The notes: generated by a model not told the origin, from the letters alone. 64,000 nt of DNA from Planctomycetota bacterium (GCA_022566535.1 JADFIR010000013.1:1-64000), one strand, 5' to 3'. Shown: positions 25,970 to 36,570, numbered from the stretch's first letter. A program made the numbers and translations.

Positions 25970-27490
25970 GTGCTCGCCACCTCACTGTTCGCCTCGCTCG
26001 TGCTTGGGTTGCAGCCGAACCCGGCGGGGAGGATCGTCATCGATGGGCGGTTCGACGACTGGGCGAGCGTGCCGATCGCGCTCGCTGACCCGGCCGGCGC
26101 GCCGAAAGCGGCGGTAGATTTCGGTGAGGTACGGATCAGTCACGATGATCGCTTTGTGCATCTGCTCATGGACTTCGGCAGGACGGTCAACGTCCAGAAA
26201 CTCGACGGAACAGTGCTCCTGCTGCTCGACTGCGACGGCAACCGTGAAACGGGCAAATCGATGCGCGGTCTGGGCGGCGTGGACGTAATCATCGAGCTGA
26301 CCCCAGCCAATGCGGAGTTCCCCGGCCAAGCAGGCGAGGGCGTCGGCTTGCGCTCAACCACATATCAACCAGATCCCCAAGACACAGCGGCCCGGCGCCT
26401 CAGCCCCTACGACATCGGATTCACGTTCGCGCCTACTTATGCCAGCGACCGGTTCGAGTTTCGCATACGGCGAGGGGTGGAGCTGCCCCAGACGGCCGCG
26501 ACGTTCACCAGGGATCGGTTCACCGGCAAGTTGCTCTTCCGCGACCGTGCCGGCCACGCGCGAGACGAAACCGGCGCATTCAGCTATGAACTTACACCCG
26601 TCAACCGCTCTGCGAAGCCGAAAGCACGAGATCCACTGAGTCGCCCAGGCGAGGCTGGCTTGCGAATCGTCAGTTGGAATGTCAATCAAGGCGCTTTACT
26701 TGCCAACTCCGAGCCGTTCGGACGAGTCTTGGCTGCCGTCGATCCCGATGTCATCCTTCTCCAGGAGCTGACCGACCGCAACACAGCAGGCCAGGTCGAG
26801 GGAGTTCTGAACCGTTGGCTGCCCCGTGACGGGCCTCAACAGTGGGACGTCGTATTCGGAGCCGGTGGCGGGAATCTGCGATGCGTCATCGCCAGCCGCC
26901 TTGAACTCACGCCCGCCAAACCAGTCGAGCTGGTGCCGCACCCGATGTGGCGAGAGGACCATTATCTGCGAGCCGTCGGCACAATCATCGAGCACGCAGG
27001 CAAGCGACTGCTTGTGATCTCCGTGCACTTGCGGGCCAGGGGAAGGGCTGGCAGCCGCGAGGACCTTATCCGCGGCCTTGAACTGGAGACGTTGCGACAG
27101 GCAATTCGAACAGCGATGTTGGGGGAGAACATCAATGGCATCATCGTGGCCGGCGACTTCAACCTGGTGGGATCGCGCCGACCGCTTGACCTGATGACCA
27201 AGTGGCTGGACCTTGAAAATTGGTCCCTGGAGGCGGCCCAAGCGTATCAGCTCGACGGGCTGTCGAACGCCACCTGGTCTGATCCCGATGAGCCGTTCGT
27301 GCCCGGACGGCTGGACTATCTGCTGTATTCCGACGCAACGTTGACGGTGCTCAGATCGTTCGTGCTCGACTCGCGCGATCTGAACCCGCGCTGGCTGGAC
27401 CGACATGGCCTCAAGCTCCATGACACGGCGTCCGCTTCGGATCACCTGCCGCTGATCGCGGACGTGAAATGGGTTGACGCTGGCCTGTGA
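25970..27490 (+). CDS. exported endonuclease/exonuclease/phosphatase-fold protein with N-terminal CBM9-like domain
   Basis: From GTG 25970 (Shine-Dalgarno AGGAG at 25957-25961) the 506-residue product has a signal peptide (VLATSLFASLVLGLQ). A beta-rich domain starting IVIDGRFDDWASV (about residues 20-210) resembles CBM9-type carbohydrate-binding modules. An EEP hydrolase domain follows: LRIVSWNVNQG at about 231-241, VILLQEL, VAGDFNLVG near 390 and SASDHLPLIADV near 490. The Asp/Asn/His catalytic set is present, so phosphoester hydrolysis is likely; nuclease, sphingomyelinase-like or sugar-phosphatase activity cannot be told apart. It acts outside the cytoplasm. Confidence 0.82.
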   Translation: MLATSLFASLVLGLQPNPAGRIVIDGRFDDWASVPIALADPAGAPKAAVDFGEVRISHDDRFVHLLMDFGRTVNVQKLDGTVLLLLDCDGNRETGKSMRGLGGVDVIIELTPANAEFPGQAGEGVGLRSTTYQPDPQDTAARRLSPYDIGFTFAPTYASDRFEFRIRRGVELPQTAATFTRDRFTGKLLFRDRAGHARDETGAFSYELTPVNRSAKPKARDPLSRPGEAGLRIVSWNVNQGALLANSEPFGRVLAAVDPDVILLQELTDRNTAGQVEGVLNRWLPRDGPQQWDVVFGAGGGNLRCVIASRLELTPAKPVELVPHPMWREDHYLRAVGTIIEHAGKRLLVISVHLRARGRAGSREDLIRGLELETLRQAIRTAMLGENINGIIVAGDFNLVGSRRPLDLMTKWLDLENWSLEAAQAYQLDGLSNATWSDPDEPFVPGRLDYLLYSDATLTVLRSFVLDSRDLNPRWLDRHGLKLHDTASASDHLPLIADVKWVDAGL

Positions 27491-27574
27491 GGGTGCGCCG
27501 ACGGACGCCGGGCTGTAGACTACCCGCTTGCATCGTTGATCGCATGAGATACCGACGGCCTCAGGAAGCTGACA

Positions 27575-28168
27575 ATGAACATGCATCAGACAAGGACCCG
27601 ACATCGGATCATTGAAACCCTCGCCGGGCCGTTCGCGCTGATTGAGAGTGCCTCCGGCGAACTGGCCACAATCTGGACCAGCATCGGCGACGCAGCATGG
27701 GTCTTGCCGCGGGGTTCACGACACCATCCACGTCTCTTGCCGACTCTTGCCAGGCGGCTGCAGCGGTACTTCGCCGGCGAAGCCGTTGATTTCGACGATG
27801 TTCCCACCCCGCAAGGCAGCCCGTTCTTTGAGCGGTGTTGGCAAGCGTGCCGATCGATTCCCCGCGGGGAAACTCGCAGCTACGCCCAGCTCGCGGCCCT
27901 TGCCGGGTCGGGGCCAAAGGCCGCGCGTGCCGCCGGTCAAGCAATGCGCCGCAATCCGTTGGCGGTAATCGTTCCCTGTCATCGGGTGGTCGGCGCCGCA
28001 GGCCAGCTGCATGGCTACAGTGGAAACCGAGATCCTGCAAGCCCACAGCTTGCGGTCAAGCGTGCTCTATTGCACCTGGAAGGCGCGCTGGGAAGCGAGA
28101 ACGGACAACGTACCACGAGCCGGGCCGCCCGTCGGGCCGTGGGCGCCTCATCCCGCGCAGCCGGCTGA
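27575..28168 (+). CDS. ogt: methylated-DNA-[protein]-cysteine S-methyltransferase
   Basis: This enzyme repairs O6-alkylguanine by suicidal transfer to its active-site cysteine. C135 in VIVPCHRVVG is the acceptor, preceded by the DNA-binding helix GPKAARAAGQAMRRNP and the conserved IPRGETRSYAQLA. It has 197 residues. The last 25 or so (GQRTTSRAARRAVGASSRAAG) extend beyond the usual end and are encoded by GC-rich palindromic sequence (GAGCCGGGCCGCCCGTCGGG), so the C-terminal tail looks like read-through of a repeat. The UDP-glucose dehydrogenase gene follows 38 bp later. Confidence 0.9.
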   Translation: MNMHQTRTRHRIIETLAGPFALIESASGELATIWTSIGDAAWVLPRGSRHHPRLLPTLARRLQRYFAGEAVDFDDVPTPQGSPFFERCWQACRSIPRGETRSYAQLAALAGSGPKAARAAGQAMRRNPLAVIVPCHRVVGAAGQLHGYSGNRDPASPQLAVKRALLHLEGALGSENGQRTTSRAARRAVGASSRAAG

Positions 28169-28206
28169 CGCTGTGTGAACAGCCCCAAGAGAAGGACCAC
28201 CCGACA

Positions 28207-29592
28207 ATGAAGCTCACCATGGTCGGCACCGGCTACGTCGGACTCGTTACCGGCGCCTGCTTTGCCAATACCGGCAACGACGTCATCTGTCTTGATGTGG
28301 ACGAGAAGAAGATCGCCCTGCTGAAGCGGGGTACGTGTCCGATACACGAGCCGGGGCTGAGCGAGTTGATCGCCCGCAACGCCGACAGCGGCCGGCTCGA
28401 GTTCACTACCAACAGTCGTCAAGCATACGCGGACGCTGAAGTGATCTTCATCTGCGTCGGCACCCCGTCGGGACAGGAAGGCTCCGCCGACGTGGGGGCC
28501 GTAATGCGAGCTGCCGAAGATATCGCCCAAGGCCTTGAGCAATCCGGCTCCATTTCCAAGGCAAGGCTGGTGGTGGTGAAGTCCACGGTCCCCGTTGGAA
28601 CAACCCACCGCGTGCGTGATCTGATTCGCTCGCGCACCGAGGTGGCGTTCTCCATCGCCCACAACCCGGAATTCCTCAAGGGAGGGGCAGCCGTCAGCGA
28701 CTTTCTACGGCCGGATCGGGTCGTGTGCGGTGTGGAGGATGATGCCGCGGCGGAGATCTTGCGCGACTTGTACGAACCCTTCGTCCGCCAGGGCAATCCG
28801 ATCATCATGATGGACCTGCGCTCATCTGAGATGGTCAAGTACGCGTCGAACGCGATGCTCGCGTGCAAGATCAGCTTCATCAACGAGATCGCCAACCTCT
28901 GTGAACGCTGCGGGGCGGACATTCGTGCCGTCCGTGAGGGCATGTGTGCCGATCACCGCATCGGCAACCAGTTCCTGCATCCCGGGCTGGGGTTCGGCGG
29001 ATCGTGCTTCCCCAAGGACGTCCTTGCCATGGCCGGGATGGGAAAGGCCGTGGGCTTTGAGTGCAAACTCATCGGGGCGGTGCACGCGGTGAATGAGGAT
29101 CAACGGCTCTACTTCTTCAATAAGATCGTCGAGCACTTCGCAGACGATCTCTCCGGCCGCACCCTTGCCTTCTGGGGCGTCAGTTTCAAACCAGAGACCG
29201 ACGACATCCGAGAAGCGCCCTCGCTGACGCTTATGCAGCGGGCACTGGATGCCGGCGCGTTGATCCGCGCGTTCGACCCCGTCGCGGCCGACCATCTCAA
29301 GAGCGCGATGCCCGCCGTCACCACCGCCAACGATATGTATGAAGTCCTGGCCGGAGCCGACGCCCTGGTGATCTGCACCGAATGGAGCGAGTTCCGCCAT
29401 CCGGACTTCGACCGTGTCGCCGCGGCGCTGCGGGCCAAGGTCATCTTCGACGGACGCAACATCTACCGGCCAAGTCTCATGCAGAAACTGGGGTTCATTT
29501 ACTACTCCGTCGGCCGGGAGCCGGTGGGAGGCAGGGAGGGAGGAGGAGTCAGGCGTCAGGAATCAGGGGTCAGGACGAGCAGCCCGATCTGA
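28207..29592 (+). CDS. UDP-glucose 6-dehydrogenase family protein
   Basis: The enzyme oxidises UDP-glucose to UDP-glucuronate with two NAD+, supplying surface polysaccharide synthesis. The N-terminal Rossmann motif is MVGTGYVGLVTGACFA. VKSTVPVGTTHRV and the catalytic Cys267 in LGFGGSCFPKD are intact, followed by WGVSFKPETDDIREAPS. Of the 461 residues, the family fold ends near YYSVGR (about 437). The final 25 residues (Gly/Glu/Arg/Ser rich) are encoded by a heptamer repeat array. GDP-mannose or UDP-ManNAc dehydrogenase specificity is less likely given the UGD-like motifs, but it is not excluded. Confidence 0.9.
   Translation: MKLTMVGTGYVGLVTGACFANTGNDVICLDVDEKKIALLKRGTCPIHEPGLSELIARNADSGRLEFTTNSRQAYADAEVIFICVGTPSGQEGSADVGAVMRAAEDIAQGLEQSGSISKARLVVVKSTVPVGTTHRVRDLIRSRTEVAFSIAHNPEFLKGGAAVSDFLRPDRVVCGVEDDAAAEILRDLYEPFVRQGNPIIMMDLRSSEMVKYASNAMLACKISFINEIANLCERCGADIRAVREGMCADHRIGNQFLHPGLGFGGSCFPKDVLAMAGMGKAVGFECKLIGAVHAVNEDQRLYFFNKIVEHFADDLSGRTLAFWGVSFKPETDDIREAPSLTLMQRALDAGALIRAFDPVAADHLKSAMPAVTTANDMYEVLAGADALVICTEWSEFRHPDFDRVAAALRAKVIFDGRNIYRPSLMQKLGFIYYSVGREPVGGREGGGVRRQESGVRTSSPI
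29526..29574. repeat. heptamer array in the 3' end of the UGD gene
   Basis: Four exact-period units of the form NNTCAGG (AGTCAGG, CGTCAGG, AATCAGG, GGTCAGG) run at 29547-29574, preceded by G/A-rich heptads. The array is translated as the C-terminal tail of the dehydrogenase. Confidence 0.85.
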
Positions 29593-29670
29593 TTCATATT
29601 TGCACATTTCTTTTGCTGCGGAGATCTCCATCTCAGCCTCGGATGAATACCCGGGGGCTCTGCACTGGCG

Positions 29671-29698
29671 TTGACTGGATTGAACCGGCTTCTACCAT
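29671..29698 (+). promoter_or_regulatory. promoter of the tRNA-Val gene
   Basis: TTGACT (29671-29676, 5/6) and TACCAT (29693-29698, 4/6) have a 16-bp spacer. The predicted start is about 6-7 bases before the tRNA 5' end at 29711. Confidence 0.55.
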
Positions 29699-29710
29699 GC
29701 CGTTCGACCC

Positions 29711-29784
29711 GGGCGCTTAGCTCAGTCGGCTAGAGCACCGCCGTTACGTGGCGGGGGTCACTGGTTCGAGTCCAGTAGCGCCCA
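29711..29784 (+). tRNA. tRNA-Val (anticodon UAC)
   Basis: The 74-nt sequence folds into a full cloverleaf. The acceptor stem is GGGCGCT/AGCGCCC. The D stem is GCTC/GAGC with loop AGTCGGCTA. The anticodon stem is CCGCC/GGCGG with loop GTTACGT, which places TAC at positions 34-36. The variable loop is GGGTC, and the T arm is ACTGG-TTCGAGT-CCAGT. The discriminator is A and the 3' CCA is not encoded. A35, C36 and A73 agree with valine identity. The loop is unusual in having G at position 32 and U at 38, which could form an extra G-U pair. Confidence 0.88.
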
Positions 29785-29803
29785 TGCGTTCGAGCGGTCA
29801 CCG

Positions 29804-29902
29804 ATCAGCCACCAGCTGTCAGCTTTCCCGAGGCGGTACCATACTGGTTCACCGTCTCATGCCGCAGGCTGAAAGCTAAACGCTGACCGCTGATCGCTTC
29901 TT
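29804..29902. repeat. heptamer arrays flanking the tRNA-elbB gap
   Basis: ATCAGCC-ACCAGCT-GTCAGCT occupies 29804-29824. GCTGAAA-GCTAAAC-GCTGACC-GCTGATC-GCTTCTT occupies 29868-29902, just upstream of elbB. Both have a 7-bp period, and parts are mutually complementary (CAGCTTTC with GAAAGCT). Confidence 0.75.
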
Positions 29903-29918
29903 TTGAGGAGACCTCGAT

Positions 29919-30602
29919 ATGACCAATGTTCTTGTCATTCTGTCCGGGTGCGGAGTGTTTGACGGCAGTGAGATCCACGAATCCGTGATCACCCTGCTGC
30001 ACCTTGACCGGGCCGACGCGAAGGTGACGATCGCGGCCCCGAACGTCGATCAGATGCACGTGGTCAATCATCTGACCGGCGAGCCAACCCATGAGACGCG
30101 CAATGTGCTCATCGAATCGGCGCGGATTGCCCGCGGCGAGGTCGAAGACCTGGCCGGCATCCGCGGCGACGCGTTCGATGCGATCATCTTCCCCGGCGGC
30201 TACGGGGCGGCGAAGAACCTGTGCAACTTCGCCACCGAAGCGGACCGCTGCGAAGTTCATCCCGAAGTCGATCGCATCTTACGCGAAGCTCACCAGGCCG
30301 GCAAGCCCATCGGGCTGATCTGCATCTCGCCCACGATCGGGGCGAAAGTTATTACCGGCTCCACCCTCACCATCGGTACGGACGAGACGACCGCGACCGC
30401 GATCGAGAAAATGGGCTCACATCATCAACCTCGCCAGACCGAAGAGATTTGCGTAGACCAGTGCAACCGCATCGTCTCCACCCCCGCATACATGTCCGCT
30501 GAGCGGATCAGCGAGGTGTACGGAGGCATCGGGAAGCTGGTGGAGAGGGTGTTGCAGATGGCCCAGCAGCCGGCGCCGCAGCCGATGCATGCCAACGATT
30601 GA
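29919..30602 (+). CDS. elbB: isoprenoid biosynthesis glyoxalase ElbB (DJ-1/PfpI fold)
   Basis: The 227-residue protein is of the DJ-1/PfpI superfamily. It starts TNVLVILSGCGVFDGSEIHE, contains FDAIIFPGGYGAAKNLCNFA and has the nucleophile-elbow Cys in GKPIGLICISP. These match ElbB (YhbL/SCRP-27A), which has weak glyoxalase activity and is genetically linked to early isoprenoid synthesis in E. coli. Purine-rich GAGGAGA precedes the ATG at 29919. It is cytoplasmic and lies downstream of the tRNA-Val gene. Confidence 0.9.
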   Translation: MTNVLVILSGCGVFDGSEIHESVITLLHLDRADAKVTIAAPNVDQMHVVNHLTGEPTHETRNVLIESARIARGEVEDLAGIRGDAFDAIIFPGGYGAAKNLCNFATEADRCEVHPEVDRILREAHQAGKPIGLICISPTIGAKVITGSTLTIGTDETTATAIEKMGSHHQPRQTEEICVDQCNRIVSTPAYMSAERISEVYGGIGKLVERVLQMAQQPAPQPMHAND

Positions 30603-30627
30603 GCCGGATGGCGCAGCCGGCTATTGT
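30602..30627. repeat. short GC hairpin with GGCTATTG tail
   Basis: GCCGG (30603-30607) pairs with CCGGC (30617-30621), followed by TATTG. It begins in the elbB stop codon and resembles the GGCTAT-tailed hairpins elsewhere in the window, in a shorter form. Confidence 0.45.
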
Positions 30628-30685
30628 TAGGCTTTGACCGCGGAGGCCAGGCGCCCGCCCCGCGGGGTCAGGTTGCGTGCCGGCG

Positions 30686-32605
30686 ATGCCACCTTCACGA
30701 CAGCGGACCTCTCACAAGCCGGCCCTCGGCGCGCTCGGTTGGAGCGCAATGTTGGCGGTGTTGGGCTGCTCACAGATTGAACGGACCCAGCCGGGGCCGC
30801 AGCCGACTCGAATAGACCGCTCGCTGAGACTTAACGTACCGCAGATCATGCGCGGCACGGTGGCCTCGGAGACGGTGCTGTTGGGCTACGAACCGGTGGC
30901 GGTGCATGGTTACGGCCTAGTCGTAGGGCTCAGCGGCACCGGCGCCAGCGACGTGCCGCCTGATGTTCGTGCCCACATGATTTCCACGGCCGCCCGCTAC
31001 GGTGTCGGCAGCGCGCGCAGCGGCTGGGGCAGTCTTTCGCCTGAGGCACTGCTGGATTCTCCCGATACTGCGGTGGTTATCGTGCAAGGGGTGATTCCGC
31101 CCGCGTCACCGCAGGGAATCCAGTTTGACGTCCGTGTACACGCGCATCCGACCACCAGCACCACCAGCCTGGAGGGCGGCCGGCTATACACCGCTGAGCT
31201 GCTGCCGATGACTCTGGCCGGCCGGGGCGCACGGCTGCTGCCGCCGACCGGAAGCCGCCAGCCCGCCGCCCTGGCGAATGCCGGTGGCCCAATCTTCATC
31301 AACCCTTTTGCCGAACCGGGTGCCAGCGAGCACGATACCGTCAATCGAAGGTCGGGCCTGATCCTCGACGGTGGCGTGGTCACTCGGGATATGCCGCTGA
31401 AGCTGCGTTTGGCCACCCCCAGCCATACCCACGCCTCGATCATCCAGAATGCGATCAACACTCGGTTCGCTCAAGAGCCCGGGCAGCGCGACCCCACAGC
31501 TCGCGGGGAGTCCGATGAATCGATCGAGATCACCGTGCCCCCCTCCTACCGGGACCGCACCGAAGAGTTCATCCAGCTGCTGCGCCACACCACAATCCGT
31601 CAGGTCGCCCCCGAGGCCGTGGCCACGACGATCCGCCGGCATGTCATCGAGAATCCCTCAACTGCGAGAGCCGCGTCCTGGCGCTGGCAGGCCCTGGGCA
31701 AACGCGCTATGCCGATTATCAGGGATCTATATGACTATCCTGACGAGATGCCGCGGCTGGCCGCGCTGCGCGCCGGCGCCAGTATGGACGATCCGCTGGT
31801 CATTCCCCATCTGATCGACATTGCTCAAGGCCCAGCAGTCGATGGACGTGTCCAGGCGATCCATCTGCTGGCTGAAATGGGCATCGATCCGCTGATCGAC
31901 CGGGCCCTTCGCGGGCTCCTGAACCATGATGATGTGGAGACCAGGCTCGCCGCCTACGAAGCCCTGGTTGAGCGACGCGATCCGTCCGTCTATCGGCTCG
32001 GCGTGGATGACAAGTTCGTCATCGACATCGTTGAGTCACAGCAGCCGATGGTCTACATCACCCAACTCGGTCTACCCCGAATCGTTCTGTTTGGGGCGGA
32101 CCTCTCCGTGGACCGGCCCGCGACGGTCAGCATCTGGTCGAACCGCTTCATGATCAAGGGCGATCTCGAGCATGAGACGATCGAGGTCTACTACCGACTG
32201 CCGGACACCAACGAGGGGATCATCCACCGCACGAACCCCAAGCTTGCCGAGTTCATTGAGTTTCTCGGCCACAGCACAACGGTTCAACGGCCGCTGCCCG
32301 GCTTGGGGCTCAGCTACAGCCAGGTGGTGGGTGTGCTTCACCAAATCTGGAGACAAGGCTATCTGAAGGCCGATTTCAAGGCCGAGCAGGATCGCATTCT
32401 TGCGAAGATTGTCCGCCAGGAGCGCCGAGAACCCGTAACGGAGCGACCGGAGTTCAGGACCGACGAACCTGAATCGCCCGAACCGCCGCAGGCACGGTTC
32501 GAGCTGGAGATCCCATCGGCGCCTGATCCAGACCCCGTGGCCCCGGCGACCCGCCCCGGCGGCCTGACTCCCCCGGCCCCAGGCCAGCCGACGGCTCCTC
32601 GATAA
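30686..32605 (+). CDS. FlgI-like lipoprotein with internal HEAT-repeat domain
   Basis: The 639-residue protein has a lipoprotein signal with lipobox VLGC (Cys28). It then has a domain resembling the flagellar P-ring protein Flg[20 protein letters not shown] near residues 68-86, then [20 protein letters not shown] and [22 protein letters not shown] helical HEAT-like segment (about 335-435: [49 protein letters not shown]) interrupts it. A conserved-looking beta region and a Pro-rich tail follow. FlgI is normally about 370 residues and has no lipid anchor. No flagellar genes are nearby, so this is probably a planctomycete-specific envelope protein rather than a P-ring subunit. A GTG at 30677 is an alternative start. 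Confidence 0.75.
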   Translation: MPPSRQRTSHKPALGALGWSAMLAVLGCSQIERTQPGPQPTRIDRSLRLNVPQIMRGTVASETVLLGYEPVAVHGYGLVVGLSGTGASDVPPDVRAHMISTAARYGVGSARSGWGSLSPEALLDSPDTAVVIVQGVIPPASPQGIQFDVRVHAHPTTSTTSLEGGRLYTAELLPMTLAGRGARLLPPTGSRQPAALANAGGPIFINPFAEPGASEHDTVNRRSGLILDGGVVTRDMPLKLRLATPSHTHASIIQNAINTRFAQEPGQRDPTARGESDESIEITVPPSYRDRTEEFIQLLRHTTIRQVAPEAVATTIRRHVIENPSTARAASWRWQALGKRAMPIIRDLYDYPDEMPRLAALRAGASMDDPLVIPHLIDIAQGPAVDGRVQAIHLLAEMGIDPLIDRALRGLLNHDDVETRLAAYEALVERRDPSVYRLGVDDKFVIDIVESQQPMVYITQLGLPRIVLFGADLSVDRPATVSIWSNRFMIKGDLEHETIEVYYRLPDTNEGIIHRTNPKLAEFIEFLGHSTTVQRPLPGLGLSYSQVVGVLHQIWRQGYLKADFKAEQDRILAKIVRQERREPVTERPEFRTDEPESPEPPQARFELEIPSAPDPDPVAPATRPGGLTPPAPGQPTAPR

Positions 32606-32655
32606 CTCGACTTGCCTCGATCGGCATCGTCCGCCAACACGATCGGAATCAGCAG

Positions 32656-35600
32656 GTGATCCGCCAAATCGAACCGTCCGCACCAGGCCAGCCGGTATCA
32701 GCAGCCCACGAGCCCAATCACCACCGCACGCGTCTGTCGAAGATCGCGCTTGCGGGATTCAAATCGTTCGCTGATCCGATGGAGTTGCGGTTCGACGCGC
32801 CCATTTCCGGCATCGTCGGGCCCAACGGCTGCGGCAAATCCAACGTGGTGGATGCGATCAAGTGGGTGCTCGGCGAGCGTTCCGCCAAGAGCTTACGGGG
32901 CGGCGCGATGATGGACGTGATCTTCGCGGGATCGGCAGGCCGCAAGCCGCTCGGCGCGGCGACTGTCACCCTCACGTTCGACAATCCCATCGTCAACCTC
33001 GACCCATCGGATTCCAGGCACCGCAGGTTGCTCGGGGTTGATACCGAGCAGGTTGACGTGACCCGCCGGCTCTACCGGGACGGCAACAGCGAGTACCTCA
33101 TCAACGCTCGAAAGTGCCGGCTCCGCGACATCAAAGAGCTGTTCATGGATACGGGCGTCGGCGTCGGCGCCTACTCGATCATCGAGCAGGGGAAAGTCGA
33201 TGCCATGCTCACCGCCAACCCGCTTGAGCGGCGGGTCATCCTCGAAGAGGCCGCAGGGATCTCAAAATTCAAAGCCCGCAAGATTGAGGCTGCCCGCAAA
33301 CTCGAGCGTACCGAGATCAATCTGGTCCGGGCGCGCGAGCAGTTGCATCAGACGGACCGCAGGCTGCGCATCGTTCAGCGCCAGGCCGCTAAGGCTCGGC
33401 GCTTTCAGAAACTCGAGACCCGCTTCCGCCAACTGCGGACGGATCTAGCGCTTGATCTTTACCACGAGCTGCGAGAGCGGCAGCAGAAGCTGTCCGGAGA
33501 GATCGCCGACCTTGAGGCACACCGCCGCCTGCTCGCCGCCCAGCTTCAACAGCTTGAGGACAACAAGCAGTCCGCGGAAATCGCCCGGCATAAGCTGGAC
33601 TGCCAGCAGCGCCAACTCGAGCAGCAGCGATTGGAGCTTCTCGCCGCGAAGAAGCATGCCGAGCAGAGACGTGCGTTCACCCAGCGTAATCTGGTCGAGA
33701 CTCGCCAGCACAGCGAGCAAGATCGTGCTCACATGGGTGAGCTATCGGCCCGGATCGAGTCACTTACGCAGCAGGTTGACGAAGCCCAAGCTGGCGTCAC
33801 CCGCGCCACGCATCGCCTTGCCGAGACCGAGCGGATGGTCCTTGAGCTCAGTGACGAGTCGACGCGGCTTGGGCAAGAGGTGGTCGAAGCTCAGCAGCGG
33901 TACGAGCAAAGCCGCGAGACCGCCGCCGGCATCGAGCAAAAGCGGTCGCGGCTCGTGGCCCAGGGTGAGTCTATCGACGGCCGGCACAAGACCCTCGCCG
34001 AGCAGCAACAGCGCCTGACCGGGCGGTCGACGCAACTGGCCGGCGAGTTGGATCGATTGGAACGCGACCACGCTCAGGCCGACCAGAACCGCAGCTGCGC
34101 GGCGGCCGAGACCCAGCGTCTGACGGCCCAACTGGCCGAGCACGATCGGGCCGCAGCCGACCTGAGCGATCGTCAGGTAGGGTTGACCCACACATTGGCC
34201 GAAGTCCGCCACGAACTGGCCTCGACGGACTCCAGACGACACCTGCTCCAGGAAATGCAACTCGCACGCGAGGGGCTCACCGACGCGGTCAAGACCATCC
34301 TGGAGAACGCTGAGGAATTCACGGGTGTGCGTGGGTTGCTGGCGGACGCAATCGACACCGACCGAGCCCACGCCCCGCTGGTTGAGGCGGCCCTGGGACC
34401 TGACATCGAGTTGCTGCTGGTCGAGCACCAGCGCGACCTGGAACGCCTTTCAGCGGCTTTGCGCGACATGCCCGGCCAGGTACGGCTAATCGCGGCCGAG
34501 TCGATCGACCAATCGACGCCCAGCGAGCCCGATGAATCGGCACAGCCGCTGCCGGAATGGGTCACGCCGTTGATGTCGGTGATGAGGGTTCAGCCTCAGG
34601 CCGGCGACGCCGTGGACAGACTGCTCGGCAAGACGCTGATCGTCGCCGACCTCGGCGCGGCGACCCTGCTTGGGGCCGGACCGCTAAGCGGTTGGCGGTT
34701 CGTGACCAAAGCGGGCGAGGTCCTCGAACCCGATGGGCGGGTCACCGTGGGCCGGGCCTGCGCCTCCCGCGCCGGCGACGGTTGGCTGACCCGCCGGGCT
34801 GAGTTGGCCGACCTCGCGAAGGCCTGTACCAGACTTGACGACCGTGTGGAGACACTCACCGCCGATCTCCGCAACCTGCAAACCGAATCGGCTCAGGCCC
34901 AGCAGCAGCACGCGGCCGTGTCCGAGCGCTTGCACGTGGCCCGCCACGAGGTGGTTGACGCTCAACACCGGGCACAGCAGGCCGCCAACGATCTCCAACG
35001 AATCGACCGCGAGCAGGCCGGGCTGATGGCCGAGCAGGTCGAACTGACGCTGCGCCTGAATCGACTCGAGGCCGAGCGCGGCGATCTGACCGACCAGATC
35101 GACGCGCTCTCTCGCTCGCTCGATGAGCAGAACCAGGTGATCGAGCGTGCCCAACTGCAACTGCGGGCCGATTCAGCCGAAGCTTGCGCCGCTGGGGAGC
35201 GGCTCACCGCCGCCCGGGTCCAACTCGGTCAATCGGGCGAGAAGCTCGATGCTCTGCGGCGCGAGCAGCGTCATATCGAGCTGGCCGTCGAGGAGACCCA
35301 ACGGCAGCAGGAAATCAGCAAAGATCAGCTTCAGCAACGATGCTCGCAGATCGAACATTACGAAGCCACCATCGCCGAAGCTGTCGAGGAGATGGGCGCA
35401 GCCGATGAGGGCCTTGCGGCAATCGAGCTCGCGTTTGCCGAAACCCAGCAACAGTTGCAGGCGGCCGGCCAACGCGTCGAGCAATCGGCCGAGCAACTCA
35501 ACGCCGCCCGAGCGCAGGCGATGAAGATTGACCGAGAATACCATGCCACCGAAATCACACGCCGTGAAGTCGAGGTCAAGCGCGAGTCGCTTGAGGAGCG

Positions 35601-36513
35601 CACCCTAGCCGATCTGGAGCTCGACTTAGCCCAAGCGTATCCGGCCCATCGAACCGCCCGGGAGAAAGACGAGCACTTCGACCCGATCGACCGCGAGGCA
35701 GCCCAAGCCGAGATCGACGGTCTGCGCGAAGACCTCCGCAAGCTCGGCAACGTCAATCTCGACGCCGTCGACGAAGAGACGATGCTCACGCAGCGAAACC
35801 TCGATCTGAAGAATCAGGTCCAGGACATCGACGCTGCGCAGCGACAGCTTGAATCACTGATCAGCAAGCTTGACGTCACCAGCCGGCAGCGATTCGAAGA
35901 AACCTTCAACGCGGTCCGTGACAACTTTGCGGGGGCCGACGGCATGTTCCGCAAGCTGTTCGGCGGAGGGGCCGCCGACCTCATGCTGCTGCCGGATGAG
36001 AGCGGCAATGTGGACTGGCTGGCCTCCGGCATCGAGATCAAGGCCAAGCCCCCGGGCAAGGAGCCACGCGTCATCAATCAGCTCTCCGGCGGGGAGAAGG
36101 CTCTGACGGCCGTCGCATTGTTGATGGCGATCTTCAAATGCAAACCCTCTCCGTTCTGTGTGCTCGATGAGGTCGATGCGGCGCTGGACGATGCGAATGT
36201 CGAGCGGTTCTGCAATGCGCTGCGACCGTTCCTTGACCGCAGCCACTTCATCATCATCACCCACCACAAGCGCACCATGCAGGCGTGCGATATTCTGTAC
36301 GGAGTGACCATGCAGGAGCGCGGGGTGTCCAAGCAGGTCGCGGTACGAATCGAGCAGATCACCTCCGACGGAAGCCGAACCGATGTAGATGTCGATCGTG
36401 GCCGGCGACGGGTCGTGCCTGCGGCTTCCACCGGCGCCCGCCCGAAGGATGGGCAGTTGATCGAATCGAAACCGACTGTGGCACATGCGGTTCCTGGTGC
36501 TCGCGGCAACTAG
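32656..36513 (+). CDS. smc: chromosome partition protein SMC
   Basis: SMC dimers load onto DNA and organise chromosome arms for segregation. The 1285 residues have the Walker A GPNGCGKS at 55-62, the conserved [19 protein letters not shown], and two long coiled coils separated by a hinge (around residues 540-700, [20 protein letters not shown]). The C-terminal signature [18 protein letters not shown] and Walker [16 protein letters not shown] follow. The start is the GTG at 32656, since no ATG lies between it and the first conserved strand ([17 protein letters not shown]). About 45 hydrophilic residues after the ATPase head are not conserved in SMC generally. scpA and scpB are not nearby. Confidence 0.95.
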   Translation: MIRQIEPSAPGQPVSAAHEPNHHRTRLSKIALAGFKSFADPMELRFDAPISGIVGPNGCGKSNVVDAIKWVLGERSAKSLRGGAMMDVIFAGSAGRKPLGAATVTLTFDNPIVNLDPSDSRHRRLLGVDTEQVDVTRRLYRDGNSEYLINARKCRLRDIKELFMDTGVGVGAYSIIEQGKVDAMLTANPLERRVILEEAAGISKFKARKIEAARKLERTEINLVRAREQLHQTDRRLRIVQRQAAKARRFQKLETRFRQLRTDLALDLYHELRERQQKLSGEIADLEAHRRLLAAQLQQLEDNKQSAEIARHKLDCQQRQLEQQRLELLAAKKHAEQRRAFTQRNLVETRQHSEQDRAHMGELSARIESLTQQVDEAQAGVTRATHRLAETERMVLELSDESTRLGQEVVEAQQRYEQSRETAAGIEQKRSRLVAQGESIDGRHKTLAEQQQRLTGRSTQLAGELDRLERDHAQADQNRSCAAAETQRLTAQLAEHDRAAADLSDRQVGLTHTLAEVRHELASTDSRRHLLQEMQLAREGLTDAVKTILENAEEFTGVRGLLADAIDTDRAHAPLVEAALGPDIELLLVEHQRDLERLSAALRDMPGQVRLIAAESIDQSTPSEPDESAQPLPEWVTPLMSVMRVQPQAGDAVDRLLGKTLIVADLGAATLLGAGPLSGWRFVTKAGEVLEPDGRVTVGRACASRAGDGWLTRRAELADLAKACTRLDDRVETLTADLRNLQTESAQAQQQHAAVSERLHVARHEVVDAQHRAQQAANDLQRIDREQAGLMAEQVELTLRLNRLEAERGDLTDQIDALSRSLDEQNQVIERAQLQLRADSAEACAAGERLTAARVQLGQSGEKLDALRREQRHIELAVEETQRQQEISKDQLQQRCSQIEHYEATIAEAVEEMGAADEGLAAIELAFAETQQQLQAAGQRVEQSAEQLNAARAQAMKIDREYHATEITRREVEVKRESLEERTLADLELDLAQAYPAHRTAREKDEHFDPIDREAAQAEIDGLREDLRKLGNVNLDAVDEETMLTQRNLDLKNQVQDIDAAQRQLESLISKLDVTSRQRFEETFNAVRDNFAGADGMFRKLFGGGAADLMLLPDESGNVDWLASGIEIKAKPPGKEPRVINQLSGGEKALTAVALLMAIFKCKPSPFCVLDEVDAALDDANVERFCNALRPFLDRSHFIIITHHKRTMQACDILYGVTMQERGVSKQVAVRIEQITSDGSRTDVDVDRGRRRVVPAASTGARPKDGQLIESKPTVAHAVPGARGN

Positions 36514-36570
36514 ACGTCCGCCGGCACCCGCACAGATTCATGTGCAGCTGAAACAATCCGTCCGAAGATG

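Noticed and set aside
29711-29784. tRNA-Arg(ACG) or tRNA-Asn(GUU) reading of the tRNA
   Set aside because: Shifting the loop by one base breaks the anticodon stem (CCGCC/GGCGG), and an Asn reading would lack U33; only UAC fits.
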